A DNA stretch of 64,000 nucleotides from Euphorbia lathyris (GCF_963576675.1 NC_088919.1:49498501-49562500); one strand, 5' to 3'. Shown: positions 33,771-45,887, numbered from the stretch's first letter. Numbers and translations: made by a program. Notes: generated by a model not told the origin, from the letters alone.

Positions 33771-35353
33771 CTATTTCTTCTTCTTGCCCTGTGACTGACT
33801 TCGCTCGTACTGACGTCGCTCATGCTGAGCTCTAGCAGCTTGCGCTTTCTCCCCCGTTTTGTCAACTTCAGGGAGCTTGAACGCATCGGTTAAGATAGCA
33901 CGAGAAAGTTCTTGTGAAAGCTCTTTTACTTTGTCAGCACTTTCATTTACGCCATCAAAGATGGCAACTCCATCAGCTGATACTTCGACTGGTACGCGAA
34001 GATCAGCAGCACTGAGCATATTTACACTGAAAGCTTGAGCTTTTGCTTGCCAGATGAGAGCTTCAAAGAGGCCAGCAAAGACTTGGTGGAAAGTTTTCAA
34101 GAGAGCTGAGTCATAATGATGACGTTGGATATTATTATGACGGATGTGATTGAAGGATTGCTGTGCGAGAGATAGCAACTCATTCTGCTTCAACGCGTCA
34201 GTATCCATCTCTTGTTTGTTGAGGTTAAGTAGCCTGATGGCCTCACCGATTTGCTCGACTGAGCACTGACTATAGGACACCATTTGCTCATTTGTCTTAA
34301 GTTGCTCAGTATGAAGCTGAGCAAAAAGCATCTTGAGTTCTGAGGAAGTGGCGTAGTCAGTGTTCACAGCAGACAACTTCTGAACTTGCTGATGGAGAGA
34401 GTTCAGATGTTGAATTGTTGACAGCTGTATCTCTGCCAACTTGGCAAATGAATCCTGCTTAGCTTGCTGGGCTTGGAATGACAAGACGACATTCAGCAGA
34501 TCCTTGAGTCCCTTGACTTCGTTGAGAAGTAGAGTGACCTGGGAGAGCTGAGTTGTCTCAGGAATTGAAGATCCAGCAGCAGGCGAAGCGGAATGTTGAA
34601 GATCGTGGATGAGTGCTTGCACTGAGTCAATGAGCTTTTTGCCGGACTCAGTGGCATCCCGATGTACATCAGTATGACCAGAAGAAAGTGGAGTGAAAGG
34701 AGTACCCTGGTCAGTGACTGGATGAGTTGGCTCAATCTGCACTTGAGTTGAAGGAATTGTTGATTGATCTTTGTGTAAATAAAATAGCTCAACAGGTAGT
34801 GAGCCATCTTCTGGTGCTGACCCATTGAAGATGCTGAGACCTCTCCTGAGTAACCCTTAGGTTTGCAGAAGGAATGGACGTAATCAGTCTTGTCCTGATC
34901 TCCTGACTTCCTCAGCCTTGCTCCCTCAGTTTTCAGCTGGAGGAGATTTCCTATGTAGAGGGGGTTGATGAAGATGGTTTTCCCTTTTACCTCAGTGCAG
35001 AGATAGTCGGTGGTATCACTAGCTACTTTGAGGTTGTGGTAGAATTCCCTCACTAAGTCAGGATAGGTTTCATCCCGAACTGAGAACAACCCAGTCCATT
35101 CGTTCTTGGAAATCCATTCGGCAAATGGTTGTTCATGTTGTACGAAATGTTCAGAGACCCATCTGGAGGGCTCAACCTTCCATTCGCGGACATTTTCGAA
35201 GACCTTGGAATAGGTCCTGATCTTAACAGCTTTCCCTTGGCCAGAAGTTTGGCCAGTTTTACCCTTGCTCGGTGTAGAAGGGTTTCGTGAAGGTTCATCG
35301 GAGCTGGACTTTTGGTGGCCGGCACCGGAGACATTGCAGGAAATCTTAGTCAT
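33771..35353 (-). pseudogene. SIRE-like extra 3' ORF (envelope-like / plant transposon protein domain)
   Basis: Lies between the pol end and the 3' LTR, where SIRE/Maximus elements carry an envelope-like ORF. From ATG 35351-35353 the N-terminus is Ser/Lys-rich. A domain follows with EWTGLFSV, YPDLVREFYHNL and FCKPKGYSGEVSASS (about residues 75-185), resembling the Pfam 'putative plant transposon protein' domain. Near 34750-34790 the frame shifts and a central segment seems lost. A second frame, ending at 33771, gives about 320 residues rich in Gln/Leu heptads (probable coiled coil) with a basic C-terminus (GKKKK). The related copy at 49744-50559 retains the segment missing here. No clear signal peptide or membrane segment was seen, so 'envelope' is a positional label only. 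Confidence 0.75.
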
Positions 35354-35828
35354 AGTTCGAAGATGGGAAAGGTTTTTAGAAAGATTTAAGAGAGAGAGAG
35401 TATTCTTTGCCTTAGAATGATTAAGCGTAAAGAGTAAAAGATGGGGAAATACCCATAATTTATAGACGAAATGAACGGTGTGGATCTTAATCGAATCCAT
35501 GTGTCAGTTTTGCCTTGGGGTCATGTACCGACAACGATCCTGGCATTTATGACACATTACGGTGAATACGTCATCCTAGGCTATACGCGTGCTTTGCATT
35601 TATGCTAACGGATTAATCACTCAGTATTTAGAATGTCAAGCGTTTGATATTCTGAGTGGTCAGTGCAGTATTTAAGGATGATTTTAAGTTCAAGTTCTAA
35701 ACTAATTTACTCAGCGTGCAAGTTTACTCAGTATTGTATATTCAGTCAGTTGCGATGAGTTACTCAGCAACCAATAAATCATTCAGCATGTAATTCACTC
35801 AGCATTCATATTCATTTAGCACAGGAAT

Positions 35829-36396
35829 TTACTGAAGAGGATTAAACATACCAATTGCTTCTCTCAGTATGCTGAACTGCTCACGGCCGAGTGGCTTCGT
35901 GAAGATATCCGCAAGCTGTTCGTCCGTTGGGACAAAGGTCAGCTTGATCTCACCCTTGAGTACATGGTCTCTAATGAAGTGATGTCTGATGCTGACATGC
36001 TTCATTCTGCTGTGTTGAATTGGGTTCTTGGAAAGATCAATTGCACTTTTGTTGTCACATTTGACTTCAATTGTCTTCATTTGAACACCATAATCTTCAA
36101 GTTGTTGCTTGATCCATAGGACTTGAGCAACACAATGACCAACAGCAATGTACTCAGCTTCAGTGGTGGACAAGGCTACTGACGCCTGCTTTTTGCTAAA
36201 CCAGGATACAAGACAGCTTCCTAAGAAGTGGCATCCTCCAGAGGTGCTTTTTCGTTCCAGCTTATCTCGTCCATAGTCACCGTCAATGTATCCGATGAGT
36301 GTAAAATCATGAGTATTTGGATACCACAAACCTGCGTTCACTGAGCTTTGCAAATATCTAAGGATTCTTTTTACAGCAATGTAATGAGATTCCTTT
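35829..36396 (-). pseudogene. Copia RT end and RNase H, 5'-truncated
   Basis: Minus-strand frame with AVKRILRYLQ (end of RT), GYIDGDYGRD (RNase H first Asp region), KSTSGG, ALSTTEAEYIA (Glu), VKCDNKSAI (Asp) and DIFTKPL near the C-terminus, ending in TAA at 35829-35831. This is the standard C-terminus of Copia pol. Homology stops near 36396, where AT-rich DNA starts, so the 5' LTR, gag and most of pol are missing. Confidence 0.88.
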
Positions 36397-37207
36397 AATT
36401 TAAAAAGTTTAAACCTCAATTCATAAATCTTAAATTCTTAACAATATATTCTAGACTCTAATTTATAAACTTTAATTTTTAAAAATTGTAACTTAATATA
36501 ATTGTAAATAGTTTTTCAAAAGTGAATTTCTATATAAATTTCCCTACATTCTTATCCTTATCTAGTAAATTACATAACAGTCATGACTAAATGAATTATT
36601 TATATATAGATATGTAATCAGTGTGGTTTTTTTAATATTTTTTATCAAACCAGACCAAATAAAATACTGAAATGCATTTAAAAATATAATTGAAGTCAGA
36701 ATCGAAATATAAAAAAATCAAACAAAAAAATAAATTCCATCAGTTCGGTTCAATATGTGATTTAAATCAAAGCACACTCCTATTCATCACAACTTTCAAT
36801 ACAACACCAAATAATTGCAAGTTATCTCTCTCTATTTTGTTCTCTATTTTGATTTTGATTTCTGTGGAAATCGGTGGTGAAAGTGCATCACTGATATAAA
36901 TTTGGGGTAAGCATAGCATTTATGAGTAAATTCAATAGTAATTACGCATGCAAAACATTATATAACTTTAAAAAAATTATTATTCTCCTGAACTTTTAAA
37001 GTGTTACGATAGCTTTTTAATTTATATAAAATATTCAATTAGTCTCATAAACTTACATAATATATAATCAATTGATCACTCGATTGTAAAAAAAAAAAAA
37101 GTTAAATACGGAAGATATATTGTGGGTGTCTTAAAAAAAAAGAGATCAAGTTGAAAATGAGTGAATATTTGTTTCCTTTGAGAGATATAATATAAATGGG
37201 CCTAGAT
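36397..37207. other. AT-rich spacer
   Basis: About 810 bp of AT-rich DNA after the truncation point of the SIRE-like element. No gene, RNA or clear repeat seen. Confidence 0.6.
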
Positions 37208-38003
37208 TGGGTGATACGGATCGGTTTCGTCTGAAGGTTTCAATGTTAAACTCACAAAGATATTTCTTCTCTAGCTAAACTAGAAGGAGTGAATCCTGGG
37301 TTTTATGGACTAAATCCGTAGGAATAATGAAATCCACATTGTTGAAGGTTTCAAACCTTAACAAAAGCTTCAATGAAGAAGATGATTAAATTTGATTGAT
37401 AAAAAGTTAAGGAATTACAAAAAAAGAGATGAATTTATATCATCTAAAACCTAATTGCCAAATTACAATAAAGGGTAAAGAACATAACTAATTAAAAATA
37501 ACAAGATAAGGGTAAATTGGGTTAAATTTAAAGGGGTGGCATAAGTGTAAATATAGGAGTGGTAGAGTTGTAATTAGGGAGTGGCAAAGGTTGTAAATAA
37601 GGAGTGACATGATTGTAATTGAGGAGGAAGCTGGAGTAAGGGGCAAGTTCCTTAAAATGAAGGCACGCGGAGCGTGCCTAATTCCAAGTGGAGCGTGCCC
37701 AAATCCAAGCCCCACGTGGATTGGTCTCTGGACTTTTCTCCGGATCAATCCTCCGTTCACGCGGAGCGTGCTTTCCCTCAAGCGGAGTGTGCCCAAGCCA
37801 AGCTGAGCGTGCCCGATCCAAGCCCCGCGTAGATGACCTCATGGACGTTTCTCCGGATCCATCTTCCTTCACGCGGAGCATGCTTTCACTCAAGTGGAGC
37901 GTGCCTGAGCTGCTGTGTGGCACTGTTTTAGCCTCTTCACTCGCTTGTTGCTCGTGCTTGGTTCTTCCTCCGACTTCCCTCGTCCGGACCTGATCCTCCA
38001 AGG
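37208..38003. repeat. GC-richer repeat block, possible LTR
   Basis: Two tandem copies, at a period of about 113 bp, of a segment running from ATCCAAGCCCC through TTCTCCGGATC to TTCACGCGGAGC (from about 37702 and 37815), with repeated CGGAGCGTGC motifs. The block could be an LTR (TGATACGG at 37208, ATCCTCCA at about 38003), with the purine-rich minus-strand tract at 38036-38052 as its polypurine tract. No second copy or target duplication supports this. Confidence 0.35.
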
Positions 38004-38674
38004 AGATGGCCTACATCATACACTCACTCTTAAAAAAAAACTTGACCCCCAGTTGCTTGCCACATATTGATGAGACGTGTTCGTTGTGAACGGACCCAAG
38101 CCCTCAAATCGAACCAAGGTGTTGTTCGACATGAATTCAAGAAGTCCACTCCACATATTGCCGGACTCACCTTCTCCTCACGAGCTTTTCCCCATATCTC
38201 AACAAGTGCCTCACCCCAGACTTTATTTTCCGTGGTACTCATCTCCCAATCTCCACCAATATCGAATGCTCTACCAACATCGAATGATATGTCTTGGCGA
38301 AACTTGTCAAAACACTTCCCAATAAATGCTTGGATGGTCTTCCAACGCTCCTCACTTCGTTGAATGGACCACCATTAGATCCTCTTGATCTCCCCATCAC
38401 GAACTTGAGGAATCAACACAATCTTCTTCCGCTTTTGGCCTACCTCAAATGGAATGTCCTGACGACACGTACCAACCCAATTAGGCTCAATCCCATAAGC
38501 ACTCTTCAAAATCCCAACATGGTCTTGAGTCGAATATGCCCGGACCTCAATATACCTCACGCCATCAACCCGGATGCTAGGCTCAACCTCCACTCGCTCA
38601 TAGCCAACCTCAAATGACATGTCCCGGTGCCATATATCAACCCAAATTGGAGCGATTCCCTTCATAACCCAAAC
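38004..38674 (-). pseudogene. Unrecognised coding-like sequence
   Basis: Minus-strand translation over about 640 bp is largely open in two pieces (38375-38680 and 38030-38242), joined by a short region with a stop. It is rich in Trp, Arg and acidic residues, with internal repeats (EVGYERVEVEPS / FEVGQKRKK; WHRDMSFEV / CRQDIPFEV / FRQDISFDV). The right end is cut by the LTR starting at 38675. The context suggests retrotransposon coding DNA, but I do not recognise a domain. Confidence 0.35.
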
Positions 38675-40865
38675 TGTCACATCCGACCCTAAATGACCTC
38701 AATCGGCATCGAGCGTGAAATAGAAAGATCATAATCAATACTTAGGAGTCTCCAATTTATCCAAATGCCATAATATCATATTTATTTATTTATTTTTCCC
38801 TTCCTCTTCAATATATATTCTAAAATAATTCATATTCCTACTACATTAGTAATTCGAGGACCTCAACATATATTTACCAACTCCATTATATTACAATTGA
38901 AATACCAAAGTTCTAACCATAATTCTAACAATAAGCAACTACTTTCAATCCTCGCCTAATCGGTCAGTAACATTCTCTCTATCATATATTTTCTCACCTA
39001 AAATCATTAAAACATTTAAAAATGTGAGACAAAAATCTCAATCAGAAACTATTAGCTATAAAAACCAACTTTATTTAACATAGCTACATATATACATTTA
39101 TAAAGGGATTTAATCAAAACCTTATAAAATATACTCAAAACTTAAGTTCATAATATAGTCAAAGTAGTGAACCAAAAACCAAAAATATATAATCTTGTAT
39201 CCATTCTTGATTTCAAAACCTTATAAAATAAAATTTGTGTATGTGTATTCATCCTCGAATTCCACTCGTGTAGCTTATCATAACATCAATCATATCAATA
39301 ATCGAGATATCTCATTCATATCTCGTTCTTTGCCTAACGTTAGGACTACCAGCCGTGCACTCTGGCCATACCGCCATTAGGTATGGTCAACTTACAACTC
39401 CTACCCCGGGCAATTCTAGATGGACAAAACCATTTTACCTTTCGAAATATCACAACTCATAAAAATCATATTTGGATTTCAATCCAAAATAATAACAACA
39501 ATAACCGCAACAAATTTCTCAATCCAAAAACAATTCATAAGAAATCATCAAATTCATTTTATTCAATATATATATATATATATATTGAAACCAAAAAACT
39601 ATATGTATATATGTAAATCAACCAAATTAAGCCTTAAAAATAAATATGTAAATCAATCAAATGAAGCCTTAAATCAACATAATCAAGTAAAATCTGAAAT
39701 TCACATAGAAGCATAGTCAAGAGCTTCATTTATAAAGCGATTTAATCAAAACCTTATAAAATATACTCAAAACTTAAGTTCATAATATAGTCAAAGTAGT
39801 GAACCAAAAACCAAAAATATACCACACGTGTAGCTTATCATAACATCAATCATATCAATAATTGAGATATCTCATTTATATCTCGTTCCTTGCCTAACAG
39901 TTAGGACTACCAGCCGTGCACTCTGACCATACCACCATTAGATATGGTCTTACAAATACAACTCCTACCCCGGGTAATCCTAGATGGACAAAACCATTTT
40001 ATCTTCCAAAATATCACAACTCATAAAAATCATATTTGGTCTTCAATCCAAAATAATAACAACAATAACCGCAAAAGATTTCTCAATCCAAAAACAATTC
40101 GTAAGAAATCATCAAATTCATTTTATTCAATATATATATATACCTTGAAACCAAAAACATATATCTATGTAAATCAACCAAATTAAGCCTTAAATCAACA
40201 CAATCAAGTAAAATCTGAAATTCACATAGAAGCATAGTCAATAGCTTCATTTGAACCATAATTTCACAATAAAAAGCAAAATCGTGAAAAATCTCAAATT
40301 TACAAAATTCCTGCATAACCTTAAAATATCAATTTCTGAAACTTTTTTGAATATATATATATATATATATATACATAAAACTCAAAATATAGTTGATAGT
40401 TACTTACTTTGGCTACTAATTGAAGAAAATACACCCGTTCAATTATCGTCTAAATTCTGTCTAAGACGTTTCCCCTCCAAACACTTCTGAAACTCAAAAA
40501 CTCTTTGGTTAGGTTTCAATTTCGAGTGATTCGGACGGTCGAATCTCCGTAAATCAAAGAAACGGTGGAGAAACGATTCAGAGAAAACTGATGATAAATA
40601 TAAAAGAAAAAGAAAAAGGAAAGGAAAGAAATGAGGATATATATCTCCGTATATCACTACCTGATTTGAGATATATATCTCAAATTTGGAAAACATCACA
40701 TTTGATCCTCAATCTTTCTATACTTTTTTAAAAATTATCCTAACTTTTAATTTACACATAAAACCATCAAATTAACTCCAAACTTTTCCTATAGCACCAA
40801 ATAAAAATCACACACCTAATAATTATAAAGGTATAAATTCTAGAAATTTAGACACGGACGTGACA
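38675..40865. mobile_element. Second TGTCAC-family solo LTR
   Basis: Starts TGTCACATCCGACCC and ends GACACGGACGTGACA, 2,191 bp, same family as 14463-26620. Flanks are CAAAC (38670-38674) and TAAAC (40866-40870), a 4-of-5 match consistent with an aged target duplication. An internal tandem duplication of roughly 530-630 bp (about 39096-39727 and 39728-40252) repeats the GTGTAGCTTATC...CATACC block. TA microsatellites occur at 39566-39584 and 40350-40373. Confidence 0.85.
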
Positions 40866-40910
40866 TAAACTTATACGTATATTGGGCAACACCCAAAATC
40901 TTCCTCTTTC

Positions 40911-40917
<7 letters not shown>

Positions 40918-40964
<47 letters not shown>
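40918..40964. repeat. (TA)n microsatellite
   Basis: About 23 TA units in AT-rich spacer following the solo LTR. Confidence 0.9.
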
Positions 40965-40968
<4 letters not shown>

Positions 40969-41280
40969 GGATTGACACCTTATTGTATTATTGGAACTTT
41001 CGTTTTTTATCTAATTGACATATGTACATGTAAAAACCATGCTTTATAAATAGTTGATACATACACCTATATAAAAGTCATGTGTATATATCTAATTGAC
41101 ACATATATATTTACATGCATGTATGAATTTATGAATACAAAACTACTCCACTTACTCTAATATAATTAATTAATTATTCTTAATTATTCTTTACCTTTTT
41201 TTTTAATAAGTATTTTTTCAACTATAACTTATTGTACTTCTTCCCTCCTCTCACTCTTACTCAAAAACTATAACTTATTG

Positions 41281-41466
41281 TACTGATAATTGAAAAATAT
41301 TAATTTTAGTCCCTTTAATTTATAACGTTTTTATAAAATTAACTCAAATACAACTAAACCATTAAATTAAACCCAATTAATTAACAATCTCAAACGATAT
41401 ATTATAATTTATGTTGACTAATAAAAGATTAAAAATTATTATATTTTTTTAGACCTGGACGTGACA
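41281..41466. mobile_element. Truncated 3' end of a third TGTCAC-family LTR
   Basis: Resembles 26470-26620 (TTTTGGTCY...TATAAAATT...ACTAAACC...) and ends AGACCTGGACGTGACA. No matching left end was found. It abuts the DNA-transposon-like sequence at 41467, indicating insertion into that element followed by deletion of its left part. Confidence 0.55.
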
Positions 41467-42195
41467 GCCATTAATTGACTTATTTTATCTTCCATTTGCC
41501 TTTGTCATGACCTTCCTCTTGAAACCGCCACTTTCAACCTTTTTCCTCTCTTTTTTATCCGAGTTTCGCTCATCTCAAAGACACAGAGATATGATTGTAT
41601 GAACTTCAGTTCAATTGGGTTTTGAATTAAAACTTTTTAGAAAATTAAAATTCAGATCCAAAAACCTTTTAAAATATGTATAAATCCAATTAAAACTCAT
41701 CAGTGGTGGTTGTATGAACTTCAATTCAATTTGGTTTTGAACTAAAACTTTTAAAAAAGATTAAAATTCAGATCCAAAAACTTCAAATCTTTTATGGGTT
41801 TTCTAAAAAACATCTTTCTTTTTTCTAAACTTAAAATAAAAATTCAGATCCAAAAAACTTGAATGATTTTTTAGTAGAGTTATTGTCACGGCGACAAAAA
41901 AAAAACAAAGAAAAACGATCAGAGGTGGTGGAAGAAGAAAATGGATAGAGAAGTGGTGATTGCCGGAAAAGAACGATCAGAAAAATATTAGCAGCACCGT
42001 CTAGAGTTGTAATCTTGCCGGAGTTGAATCTTCAGAAGAGAGATAAAAGTTATTTGGTTTTGTTAAATAAATTATACTTATCCAACGAAAAAACTCAATT
42101 TAGATTTTTTTTATTGGTGTCATGTTTCTATTTGCCACGACACACCACATCAGATTTTAAGGTGATGTGCATGCACACAGTATAAGAGAAATTTC
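41467..42195. mobile_element. DNA-transposon fragment, left end missing
   Basis: The start (GCCATTAATTGACTT...CTTCCTCTTGAAACCRCCACTTTCAA) matches 27317-27400. The end (about 42135-42190), reverse-complemented, matches 27213-27262 (TTATACTGTGTG ... AAAATCTGATGTG). The two loci therefore appear to be truncated copies of one element with long terminal inverted repeats. Internally, a roughly 112-bp tandem duplication (from about 41598 and 41709) is present. No transposase seen. Confidence 0.55.
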
Positions 42196-42204
42196 TAAGT
42201 TCTT

Positions 42205-42390
42205 ATATATCGCCCTGGGCATTGGTCAACGAGCTCGGCCGTCCAGCCCGCCCAGGCCCATGCCTATTTAGCTGGGCTTGGACACATAAAAATGATGTCA
42301 GACCCAGGTTCACCCAAGCTCATATAAGCCCGTCAAAAATTGGGCGAGCTTGGGCTTTACAAATTTTACATCGGCCCGATCTAGCCCGAT
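42205..42390. repeat. GGGC/GCCC-rich segment
   Basis: A short GC-rich stretch with repeated AGCCCG, GGGCTTGG and GCCCGGC-type motifs in both orientations, ending in a (TA)n tract. Such motifs are common in terminal regions of plant DNA transposons. The family was not determined. Confidence 0.35.
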
Positions 42391-42421
<31 letters not shown>

Positions 42422-42575
42422 TATAATATATTTTTATAAACATAAATATAAATAATTATGCAAGAACCGATGAAATCTTGTGAGTTTTCAAGGATAAGGC
42501 ATTTGCCATTTTTGTGAAAAAAATGCAGTGAACCATTATTAAGACAATTCCTCACCTACAATTTTATTTTATATA

Positions 42576-44040
42576 CACTACAAAAAAAGGTCTACTACGA
42601 CACTTTTTTCGCGACGTTTTTGAGGATATGTCTCTATATTTTAAAATTTAGCGATACTTTTGTATCTATGTCGGTCTTTACCGTCTCTTAAAAACACTTT
42701 TTATTATAAGTTGGTCTTTTTAAAAAACTAACTACTCTTTTGAAAAAAGCACTAACACTTTTTTAAAATTAAAAACGGTTTACAATTTGCGTCGTGAACA
42801 AGTGTCTCCATATTTTTTTATTTGAATATTTTTTTTTAATTTTTATCCCCGTATTTAAAAATCAACCACGTTTTTTAATTGGTGTCCCCTTTTATAATCA
42901 TTTAATGGCGCTATTTTGGAAAAAGCATCGTCATTTTTAAAAGTTAAAGACGTGTGAAATTTTATATCCCTAAAAAGTGTTAAGGTAATTTTTTAATTTG
43001 AAAATACATTTTTGTTTTGTCCTTATATTAAAAATTCAATTACGTTTGTCTCGTGTTTTATAATCACTTAATAACATTTTAAAAAATTGAAATTTCGTTA
43101 CTTCAGATTAAAAAAACATGGACAATTTTTAAAGTTAACGACAAATTAGATTTTGTATCAATACAAAGTGTTCCAGTATTTTTAAAGTTGAAAATACTTT
43201 TTTTGTCCCTATAATTAAAAATTCTACCATAAGTTTTTTATTTATTTATGTGACTTTTTTATAATTCACATTTGTAATTTATTGTTGGCATTTCTAAAAA
43301 TTTAATTTTTTTTATCAAAAGTTTAGGTATCTAAAAATTTAATTATAGTGGTGAAGCTCTTAGCCTAGTGGTTGAGAGCTTACCTATGCCTTGGGAGGTC
43401 ATGGGTTCGAATCACATCCGGGTCTGGCAGGGATTTTTCTTTCTTCTTTAATGTAAGCGCATTGCGCAAAATTTTTTTAAAAAAAAAAATTTAATTATAT
43501 ATTTAAGAAATAGTATTTTTTTTTTTAAAATTAAAAACGATTTAAATATTGCATTGATAAAAAAATATGCTAGTACTTTTTAATTTAAAAACACTTTTAT
43601 TTATCTCATCTTAAGAAATTCAACATCATTTTATTTATTTATGCCTTTTATAATCTAGTAATTTACAAGTTGTACTTTTTTTTTTAACTAGACACTAAAA
43701 ATTATTTTTGTGGTTCAAAAGAAATTATTTTTAAATATGATTCAATAATGTTGGCTTAATTAAATAACAAGCAAACATAAAATTTGAATTTAAAAAAAAA
43801 CATAAACTTTGAAAATTTATTGTAAAATTTTTAATATCAACATATATGATTAAAAAAAATTAAAGAAAGTATCAACATATATGACTACAAAAATAACAAG
43901 CATTAAAAAAACTTTTAATAAAGATAGTAAAATACTCTAATTAAGTGTATGATTTTAGTAGTTTTAATAAATGTCACATTCCTTACTAATGATCAAAACT
44001 AAAATTTTGTGCGTACAAAAAAAAATACAGTTTTATGCTA
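42576..44040 (+). mobile_element. CACTA-type transposon end with subterminal region
   Basis: Begins CACTACAAAAAAAGG, the typical terminal sequence of plant CACTA (En/Spm) elements. More than 700 bp of AT-rich DNA follow, with recurring motifs (ATTTTTAAAGTTAAAGACG, AAAATACTTTTTTTGTCCC, TTTTATAATCACTTAAT) that look like subterminal repeats. No transposase was seen and the opposite terminus was not found, so the right limit is arbitrary. Confidence 0.55.
43348..43484 (+). mobile_element. tRNA-derived SINE
   Basis: 137 bp with RNA polymerase III promoter boxes: A-box-like TAGCCTAGTGG (about 43371) and B box GGTTCGAATCA (about 43403), then a 3' tail ending in T/A runs. A perfect 15-bp direct repeat AAAAATTTAATTATA flanks it (43333-43347 and 43485-43499). 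The SINE moves by using LINE machinery. It inserted into the CACTA-like region. Confidence 0.85.
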
Positions 44041-44687
44041 CTATATATTATTAATTGGAAAAAAAGTGGGATCTTTCCCGAAAACAAAAATGCTTTCCCC
44101 AAATAATTTCATTTTACAGCCCTAATATTCTCCTGACTCTCCTTTGTACGCACCCTGAACTCTGACTTTCCATCTCTATGTGGGATGAGTTCATCGACGA
44201 TCGATCCAAATGTTTCGAACCAAGGTGAAAAGATGGAGCTACTCGGATTGGGAAGAGGGATGAGATATAATATAGGGCTAAAGAAGAGCGGGATTAGGAC
44301 CGATGGAGAACGCATTTTGAAGAAGTAGAAGAGCAAGAGTGAATCGTCTCCATTTTAAAGGTTTACAATCATCTTTCAATTGTATTGTTGAAGCTATTTG
44401 AACTATGGCTCTTAATCTTACATCTCAATTTTCTGATATTAGTTTATGGATTGATTTGGCTTTGGGCGGGTTACTGATATAGGTGTTGCAGGTGGTTCCA
44501 TGGTCTTTCCCATGAATTAGTGTATTGCCGATGTTGTGTCTGCTGATTTACACAACTATATGGTTGGGTTCGATGATCCTAAAGTCGTTCAGAAGGAGGA
44601 TGTTGAACATATTGCCCAAAGGTTCGTCTTTTCATTTGTTCATAACGTGGTCTCATCCTTATGCAATTTAATTGTATGTGTTGAGGA
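44041..44687. other. Spacer with an exon-like fragment of unknown origin
   Basis: About 44485-44625 on the plus strand translates as a plausible exon fragment (GGSMVFPM, one stop, then CIADVVSADLHNYM and VGFDDPKVVQKEDVEH). It has no recognised family and no clear start. The rest is AT-rich. It could be a captured piece of a host gene. I could not identify it. Confidence 0.35.
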
Positions 44688-45632
44688 AAAAATTAACATT
44701 TGCTTAGTTGTGATTCTTATTTACAAACTGCATCTTTATGTGACACAAATTCTAAAACCAAATCCCATTTTAGGTATAATTTGAATAAATTCTACTCTTT
44801 ACTTTCTTTTCTTGTTCCCATTTTGTGTTTATTAATCAATAAGACTATTATATTTTATTTTTCCGAGATAGCCTGGACGACTTACATTTTACTTTGTAAA
44901 GTTATGGTATAATACATCAGTTGCTTCCTGAATTTGTTCAAAAACTTTTATTGCCTCCGGCACTTACATAGTGTCTCATTAGGCTCATGAACTTACTTAA
45001 AGTGTAATGATTAAATCCCTAAATCTTACAAAACATCATAAAAGTGTAAAAAATAGGAAGTTAATTTGTTTTAAAGATATAGAATCGCGAATCATACCTT
45101 TATTTTTTAAGTTTTGACTTTTTTTTATAGATTTAAACAAATTGAAATGTATATCACTTTAACCAAGTTCAGAGGCTAATGAATCACTATAAGCGAGTTT
45201 AGAAGACCAATATGTCATTCTAAACAAATCTAGGTGGCCAATAGGTTACTTTAAGCAAGTTGGAGGAGTTAACAAAACTCTTTATAAGTTTAGGGGGCCA
45301 ATCAACGTTTTGAGATAAGTTCAGAAGCTATTAATGTATTTTAACCATTATAAAACAATTAATTAATTTATATATGAAAATTTAATTCAATTAAATTGAA
45401 TTTTAATAAGTTAGAATGGAATACAATTTTAAAACTGAAAAATTTAGACAATTATAATGTAAAAAAATTTGCAAAGCATTTTTCTTGAAAATGGTAAGAG
45501 GTATATTTGACTAAATTTAATTAGTTTTGAAAATTCATTGAAATTAAATTTAATCGGTTATAATGTAAATAAATTTGAAACTGAAAATTTAATGAAATTG
45601 ACTGTTACGGTTGAAAATATTGATTTTTCAGC

Positions 45633-45639
45633 TATAAAA
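45633..45639 (+). promoter_or_regulatory. TATA box of duplicated HIPP promoter
   Basis: TATAAAA, 255 bp before the exon 1 ATG. Context CAGCTATAAAAGG is conserved in the downstream copy (51462-51468). Confidence 0.6.
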
Positions 45640-45887
45640 GGCAAACAAAGGATGTCTAACCCAACACATAAAACTCTGTTTTAAAGTGAAAAGGTAAACA
45701 GAAAGAGAAGAGTAGATAATCAAACATGCATTATTTCAAAGTTAATTTTGTTCTATTAGTTGAATTTTCAATCATTACAAACCAATTTATATTAAATCTT
45801 TAGGCCATCTCTCCCACCCATTTGAAGTGCTTGACAATCATCGAACGAAGATCAGTCTAAATGTGGACACATTTCAAAGGTGCCGCC

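Noticed and set aside
43348..43484. Functional tRNA gene
   Set aside because: A and B boxes are present, but the sequence does not fold into a clear acceptor stem, extends past tRNA length and is flanked by a target duplication, so it is a SINE.
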